Positions 57,649-64,000 of a DNA stretch of 64,000 nucleotides are shown here, one piece after another. Below the pieces are notes generated by a model. The model made no database searches. It saw nothing but the letters and a program-made list of their open reading frames with translations, and was not told the DNA's origin. Numbering within the stretch: position 1 is the stretch's first letter; every line of letters starts with the position of its first letter. Position numbers and translations under genes: made by a program. The DNA lies in NCBI GenBank assembly GCA_031472005.1, contig PZJY01000006.1:248001-312000 (forward strand). Direction: 5' to 3'. This stretch comes from Tetracladium setigerum (Eukaryota; Ascomycota; Leotiomycetes; Helotiales).

Positions 57649-58770
57649 CGTTTGGATGGGAAGGGATGAGTTGAGAGGAAAGGGAAAGGGAGGAAGGAAG
57701 GAAAGGAGCGAATATGCTCTTTTATATTGACGTTCAGATGACGTGAACGATGGGAATGAATGAATGAAAGAATGAGTGGGTGGCTTTTTGCGTTGGACCT
57801 TTGGGTTGGAGGGGGAGGGAGGGGAGGTTGGTGTTGGGGAGTTTGATTACGATTTGAAATGCATAGATAGATAAAACGGTGTGTTTCTAATGCTGGAGGT
57901 TGAATGAAGAAGACACGAACGAATGAACGAACGGATGAATAAATGCACTTAATGACTAAACTAGTCAATAAGTGGTGCTTTTCAATAGCATTTTATCTAG
58001 TACACAACTGATACAGGTCTATATAAACATTAATTACTGCTCCTAAATATAATTAATAAAAACATGGTTACCTTGCTTTACCTTGCCTTACTTTACCTTA
58101 CCTTACTTGTCTCATCTTACCTTACCTAGAGGCTAGATAGCATAGCATAGAAAGAGATTGGGACCGCAAGGCAAGGAAATAGTTTATTGTGTAAGAGTGT
58201 GAGTGTTTGTCTTGTGGGTGTGATATCTACAATCCTACTGATAGACCTTTAATATATAAAGAAAGTATGGAAAGAAACAGAGAGAGGTTCAATAGTTAGA
58301 ACTAAAAGAACCTACCTATTTTACTATCTTGGAAGTAGAACATCTCTTATATCTCTTATATCAATCTTTGGAGTTTGGAAGGGAAAATCAATGGTGCAGT
58401 AAGATTACCTTACTTTACCTCATTTGCAAAACATAAAACGAAAGATTCATTGTCCATTGGGTCATCGTTTTGCGGAAAAAAGAGTTTAAAAAAAAAGTGT
58501 TCAATTGTTCTATGATGATATAAGAAGCAACCAACTAATAAAGTCTTCGCGTGTGCTTCCTTTTTACACATGCAAAAAGGCTATAAAACAACACGCGCCA
58601 ACAGCAAAAGACACAAAAAAAAGTGTTCCCATTCCACGGCATGCCCCCATAATTACCGATCCCTATTCCATTCCAAGGGATCAAATCTGACTGAGCCTGA
58701 ACCTTTTTTACTTTTCATGAATTTTTCTACATTTGCCAAATTCCCTCCCTCTATGACACTTTACATTACT
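57649..58770. other. Intergenic region between convergent genes
   Basis: 1.1 kb, AT-rich, with CTTAC/CTTTAC repeats at 58068-58131 and 58405-58425 and several GAATGAATGAA-type tracts near 57750-57940. No gene seen. Confidence 0.5.
58068..58131. repeat. Degenerate (CTTAC/CTTTAC/CTTGC)n repeat
   Basis: Around ten 5-6 bp units such as TTACCTTGCTTTACCTTGCC. Short reappearances occur near 58405-58425. Confidence 0.7.
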
Positions 58771-60259
58771 TTACAGCATGAAAGCACCCAAACCGGTGAA
58801 GCTGAGCACCAAGGCGGAGATGAGGAAAGGTGCAAATTCCAATTGACCTGGGCGCATGCTCGAAGCGGCATTTCCACTGGCAGTGCTGGAAGCTTGGGTA
58901 CCTGAAGCGACAGCGGTGACGGCTCCGGAACCTGCAGTAGCAATACCGGAGGATCGTCCACCGCTGTTTTGGGATCCTGAGCCCAAAATACCAACACCAG
59001 TTCCGGCACCTTCAGTGAGATACTTCTTGGCATCTGCTGGCATGGCGGGGAGTGCAGTCCCAGTGACGTTCCAGTTGGTGGATTTGGCTGGGCAGTCGGA
59101 TTTGCCGCCTGCAGCGTTGTATCCACCATCACCAGATGGGTTGGGGGTGGCAGCGAAAGCTTTTTGGAGACGAGTGAAATCGCTGAGTGGGATAACGCTC
59201 TTTCCGTCGGAAGAGATGTTAACGAGACCGTAGTTGTTGGACTCCATGCTGTACTCGTATGCGAGACCACCAGAGTATACACCAGTCATCTCGGTGGAGT
59301 ACAAGGCCTTGACTTCGTTCCATTCACGGGTGTTGGTGTTGCAACCGTACTCGGAAAGGCTGGAATTTGGTTAGCTGATATCATATCTAACAAGAGATGC
59401 AGACTTACAAGAGAGGGAGACCGTAGTCAGTGAAGTTCTTGACCTTCTGGTCCCATCCGGAGGTCGTGAAGGTGGAAGGATCACACCAAGAGTAGTCGTT
59501 GAATGCAAAGAAATCCGATCTCTCATCATCAGTTCCGCAGTTCATGTACTGGGCCATCTCGAGACGGTTGGTGTTGACATCTGCGGCAGAGTATCCGACT
59601 GGAATACTACGGTATCCACGGCTTCCAATGTATGTCTTGATATCACGAGTGATTGCCTTGACCCAAGGGGCAACCCACGAGTTGTCGGCTGTGTCAATAA
59701 CCTCGTTTCCGGAGAAAAAGGCGAGGGTGTTGTTGTATTTAGCGAATGAGTCGATGGTGGCAAAGACGTTTTGTAGGTAGACGGCGTTGTAGGAAGCTTC
59801 AGGATCGGCTCGGTTGAGGGAGTATTTGGGGGTGTTGAGATCGAGAACGAGGTAGATGCCATTGTCGGAGAGGAGCTTCATGCACACATCGTGAGGCTTG
59901 GAGTTATCGACCGAGTAGATACGGACGGTGTTGATGCCGAGCTTGACGAACTCATCGATATCACGCTTGCAGTCAGCCTCTGTTGCGATGGGATCCTCGA
60001 GCTTGGAAGATCCTCCGGGTTGGTAATCGACACCACGCATGTAGAATCGCTCAGTTCCACGGAAGAAAGCTAGCAGATGTTAGAAGGGGATATGGGAGAG
60101 GTTCGCAGATGCCATACCATTTCCCTTGACGGTAATTGGGACAGTTGCTGCGGCATTCTTGGTTGAGGATTGACGAGGTGCCAATGGCTTTGTGACGGAT
60201 GGAACCGCGAGGACGGACGACACAGCAGCCAATGCTGCAATTGCAGTGAATCCCTTCAT
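58771..60259 (-). CDS. GH72 1,3-beta-glucanosyltransferase (Gas/Gel type, GPI-anchored)
   Basis: Cell-wall enzyme that cuts and re-joins beta-1,3-glucan chains, elongating them at the outer plasma membrane. Exons 60118-60259, 59409-60069, 58771-59359, in phase, 463 aa. A signal peptide is visible (MKGFTAIAALAAVSSVLAVP). GH72 catalytic pair: Glu170 in FFSGNEVI and Glu271 in FLSEYGC, with conserved RGVDYQPGGSS and RIYSVDNSKPHDVCM before them. The C-terminal third is Ser/Gly/Ala rich and ends in a hydrophobic segment (FAPFLISALVLSFTGLGAFML), with a likely GPI omega site around SGNAASS. There is no CBM43/X8 Cys-rich module, so this is the short Gel1-like subclass. A strong leader rich in A/T and TTTG precedes the ATG. 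Confidence 0.93.
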
Positions 60260-62474
60260 CTTGTTTGTTTGATTTGGTTGTAGTTGAATTCGTAGTAGGG
60301 TGGTTTAATTGTTTGGTCGAAGAACGCTCAAAAAGGTGGCAGTTGATCGAAAAAGCGATTGTTATGAAAGTCCCAAAAAGAGTGAGAGACGATCAGGAGA
60401 AAGGGCTGGTATATTAGAAGTTCTTTTACAGATGGAGAGAAGAAGAAAAGAGGTCACAACAAACGAATGATTGTGAAGTGTCGAAATGGTTTGAAGAAGG
60501 AAGAAGGAAGTTCAGGTTCGTCTAGAAGGCGAAGGGGGATGGGGGAAGAAAAGAGACGATGGCTGGCCAGGGGCGGCTGGGGGACAAGCGTGATCTAGCT
60601 GCATGGAGAATTTAGATATTCTAAGATATTCAGGGGGGCAACCGCCTTCACTCCTCCACCACTAAGACCACTCCACCTTCACGAATTCCACGACCACTCA
60701 GATCAACTCAAAAACATCAACAAAAGAATGCCAAATTCATCAGAGAAAACACGAGACATCAAGAGAATACGAGCATCGTGACATCCGACAGCGTGAGACG
60801 CCGCCGAGGTCTGCGCCTATTCACCTCGTTTGAGGCCTCTCTTTCCATACGCCTGATGTTTCCTGTTCATCTCTTCTGGCATCTCTCGTTTCATCCAAGT
60901 CAGCTCTCTGTCTCTCTCTCTCTTCTCTGCCAACAACTCCACCAAGCATCTCATCTCCATCTTTTCATTGCCAGCAAGCTGAGCAACGACCACGACCAAC
61001 CCAACATCATGCATGATGGCCATGGATGGCCCACAAGCGAGATTCGGAATCCCGCTGCCAATATTTGGCGGCCACAGATCTTGCAGCGGGTTGGTGGCTT
61101 TTGCCCCTCAACACGAGTTTCAACATGGATCTTCTCAGCCAAAATGCACAGGAGATGAGGTCATTCGCTGGTGATCACCATTTCAGCACCTTCTACCCTT
61201 CTATTCTGGGCTTCCCTGTCCCACAGGGCAACGCGGCAGTGGGAAGATCACAACGGCTGGTGGTGGTGAAAACTTGAAATTTTCAAAGTTGATCTTCACG
61301 TTAAGAGTTGCGAGTTGCTTGATCGCGGCCCTTTTCCTTGTTTGTTGTTCCGCAGAAATTGGGAAGTTGCTTTGTTATTTCTTGATTTTCACCATAGCAA
61401 GCCCTTGGTGCTGCGACCAAGAAATTGCCACTCTATTTTTGTTTCCAGCCATCGGATTTCGGCTTGGCAGTTCTTGCAGTCATCTCTTCGGAAGACTTTG
61501 ATATCAAAAGCCTGTGAGCACTGGGAGATTGGGAACTTGGGAAGACATCTTCTTGAAGAATATTGAAATCAATTTTCTAGAGCCCAGAATCTTGGAGTGC
61601 GGTCGTCTCCAAGTTGGTGATGCCCAAGATATCCAAGAATTCTTGTCGTTGTATTGCTGCGGAGATTGTCCGCCTGAACTTCTTGGATGAAGCTTGCGAT
61701 AAGGGCCACGAGACAGATTCACTTGAACTTGAGAAACACACTTGTCTCCCGTACATATTCGAAGTCTCCTCGTTTTATTATTGCTCCATAACCGAATGAA
61801 GGGTTGTCTCAAGTTGATACAACTTGGGGAGGCTCGTCGTTGGAGATGTTAAGTGACGGCTTCTCCTTCAACCAAGCCTTCTCAACTCCTAAAATCGTAT
61901 ACTGGCATCCTCAATTATTTATGGGCCTTGATCTGGTATTATCAACTCAACAATACTCGGCTACTGGAGTATTAAATAGTCTATCATCAAAACCTGCGCC
62001 AGACCTCCATCTCAAACGGGTTCATTTCATACACACTGTGCACATGAAGCAAGTACATCACTATCACCAGCTCATGCCCGCGAAATGTCTTCTTCTTATT
62101 GGCAGTATGCTGCTTATTGATCTTGTTGAATTATTGATCTCTATGGCAAGCCGTATCTATGTGCTTCCGTCGAATGAACTCCTCATTTCCGTTGCCTCGC
62201 GGCATTCGTTTTCTATGTGTGGCTTCCTGTTTGTTGAATTGGATGCTTTCAACTCCTCCTCTGCGTGCTCCTAGGCTTTGTCGATTCTCGATACGCCTCT
62301 CATTTCAAACCATAATATAATATCCGTTGTCGTCCCTCTTTGCGTCAATCCGTTTCTTTCCCTTTATTTCCCACCATCTTCCTTCTCCCCTTCATCTTGC
62401 TCTTCCCTCTACCCATCCTCCCTCATCTTTTTTCTCGCCATTTCCCCATCTTCCCCCTTTCCCCTCCGTACTTC
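60260..62474. other. Intergenic region, 2.2 kb
   Basis: It contains the promoter of the GH72 gene and the 3' flank of the methionine sulfoxide reductase gene (both minus). Open frames at 60778-61158, 61274-61566 and 61804-62274 (plus) have no recognisable domains. TCTC-rich tract at 60910-60930. No other feature. Confidence 0.45.
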
Positions 62475-63860
62475 TCATCCTCCCTCCCTACCACGAACAA
62501 GCTCCCCCAACCAAGGCCCCAACTTCTCCAACCACCTCTTATCAACATCATCAAAACCCCCCTCAAGAACACAATCGATATCAATAATTGCAACCACCTT
62601 CCCCTCCACAACAATGGGAACTACAATCTCGCTTTTGCTCGCGCTATCGCAAGCGATATGTCCTGGAAACTTCTCGACGTCGTCGACAAGTTGTGTGGTT
62701 TGAGTTGAGGCGGCGGCGCCACAGACACCACGGGAGAATTGGCTATGGGGTGGTTAGAGAGGCATAGTTTTTGTGGGGTTTTGAGGATGGTGCAAGAAGT
62801 GGTTTTAGTGTTAGGGAAATGTGATCTGGAGGTTAAACCATGGTGATGAAATTCTCATGGGCACATCACCTGAAACTTGAAGGAACCAAGGAAGAAAGAG
62901 AGAGAGAACGAAAGGGATACACACATAGTCTGGCAAGCCGGCTTTCCCTGAAACGGACCCAAAATCAACTGATTTGGAGTTGAAGGATCAAGCACATAAA
63001 ATCCTTATGACGAAGCAAGGTCAGCTGTGCTCATCTCACAAGCTTTCTAGCTGTTCCCCTCCATTTTCCCGCTCGCTTCTCTCAAGAGAAGAAGATTGGA
63101 TGGAGCTTTGTAAGATTGTGACTTTCTCCTTGTTTGACTGGGGAGATCTACTAGTACTGCTGCTGACTGGCGGACTTGAAACTTTGAAAAAACTTACCGG
63201 CCCAATTCACCTCTAAAGAAGGCGAAGGCAGCGATTTATATGCATGCCAAAGAAGTGATGCTGCATTTGCTGTGTTGCTATTTTTTGAAGAAAAATGGTA
63301 AAGTCAGTATATTGTGCTGTATCCACCCGGCTAATCGATTAGTTGATTTCATCCATTCCCTTCTTTCTTTCTCTTTCTTTCCCTCTCTTTTGCGAAATTC
63401 CTTGTGGGGGAAAGAATGGAGGGAATAGTCTTTGAAGGAAAATTGAGAAGAAGATGTAGAGTTTGCGTACCAGATCTAGAAAGCCACGTAGGAAATTATT
63501 TAATTAGCCTAAAACTGTTCATTGAGATGAATGAATGACTGATGGAAGAGAGTGGTTTTTGATGGGCATTGATAGGGAAGTGAGCGTATTAAGGACAAAA
63601 TGAAAACTGCAAAATGGGACAAAATAAAACACTAAAATGTGGAAGAAAGGAAGGAATAAAATTTACCCAATTCCTCTGCCCATCAAAAAGAGCTTCGCAG
63701 TGTTCTAGCACTTGAGCGTAGGCTTCTTCCTTGGTAACGTTGGTGGAGAAATTCGATGAGTCTGCGTGGACCTGGAGATGTTTGTGTTAGATAGGATATG
63801 ATGTAGAGGAGGATAATATTTCGAGGGGAAAGAGGAAGTGATATAGTATAAACATACCAT
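62475..63860 (-). CDS. Free methionine-(R)-sulfoxide reductase (GAF domain)
   Basis: Reduces free L-methionine-(R)-sulfoxide in the cytosol, using a cysteine-based mechanism in a GAF fold. Exons: 63858-63860 (only the ATG), 63667-63771, about 63198-63277, 62925-63003 and 62475-62742; about 178 aa, the family size. Sequence landmarks: KEEAYAQVLEHCEALFDGQRNW, NAASLLWHAYKSLPSP, VNWAGFYVLDPSTPNQLILG, then the three family cysteines in KPACQT, SRGVCGAAA and GHIACDSASKSE, and VVAIIDIDCVLEGGFDDVD. The C-terminus is short and Gly-rich. The junction between exon 2 (RNW) and exon 3 (NTANAAS) does not keep phase: two nucleotides or a microexon (expected Val-Ser) are missing, perhaps another sequence error at the A-run near the acceptor. 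Confidence 0.85.
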
Positions 63861-64000
63861 TTTGGACTATCTCAATATAATAATTAACAAATGGGTTGGT
63901 TGACCTTGAGATATTTGTGTGGCGTGTAGGGTGGGGGCGATGATAGGAAATCTTGGAAAAGCTTAGGGATATTTTAGGATGGGAGAGCTGTATGTGTAAA
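63861..64000. other. Window end, upstream of the methionine sulfoxide reductase gene
   Basis: 140 nt of leader or promoter, T/G-rich; no gene seen. Confidence 0.5.

Noticed and set aside
62278..62708. Plus-strand frames of 86-141 codons
   Set aside because: Antisense to, or just downstream (3') of, the last exon of the methionine sulfoxide reductase gene, which has clear GAF-family motifs.
1..64000. tRNA, rRNA, CRISPR or intact transposon
   Set aside because: Looked for cloverleaf-like elements, array spacing, reverse transcriptase or transposase motifs and terminal inverted repeats by eye; none found.

Overview
This 64 kb window is nuclear DNA of a filamentous ascomycete. Genes carry short GT-AG introns of about 45-100 nt (one intron of 287 nt and one GC-AG intron), intergenic spacers are 0.5-2.8 kb, and the gene content is typical of Pezizomycotina: a group II G-alpha subunit, a Zn2Cys6 regulator, a PDR-type ABC transporter, a GH72 wall glucanosyltransferase and a PalI/SUR7 protein. 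The overall feel suggests Leotiomycetes (Botrytis/Sclerotinia relatives), but that is an inference without database support. No rRNA, tRNA, CRISPR array or intact transposon was recognised.

Layout. 0-8 kb: the 3' end of an unknown gene, then spermidine synthase (minus) diverging from a G-alpha gene (plus) across a 2.8 kb spacer. 9-17 kb: three consecutive SET-domain genes on the minus strand. 17.8-23 kb: an NmrA-like oxidoreductase, a gene-poor stretch and an orphan RS-repeat gene. 23.7-30 kb: the kinetochore subunit DSN1, a DUF7730-type protein and a SUR7/PalI membrane protein. 31-41 kb: a very Q/P-rich repeat protein and a long MIZ/SP-RING (SUMO E3-like) protein. 42-45.5 kb: a Boi/Pob1-like SH3-SAM-PH polarity protein. 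46.7-55 kb: a zinc-cluster transcription factor divergent from a full-size PDR ABC transporter, sharing a 1.07 kb promoter. 55.9-64 kb: an arrestin-like adaptor, a GPI-type GH72 enzyme and a free methionine-R-sulfoxide reductase.

How the genes relate. Most neighbours are unrelated housekeeping or signalling genes, as expected for fungal chromosomes. Two groups look functionally or evolutionarily linked: the tandem SET trio (local duplication) and the transcription factor/PDR pair (possible drug-response module with a CGG-N4-CCG inverted repeat in the shared promoter).

Important caveat. At least twelve places in nine genes that otherwise read as normal, plus further ones in the RS-repeat gene, lose frame by exactly one missing base, nearly always inside a mononucleotide run. 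Adding one base restores family-consistent protein and exact exon phase each time. This looks like systematic homopolymer undercalling in the assembly rather than gene decay, so CDS boundaries below are given across these frameshifts.
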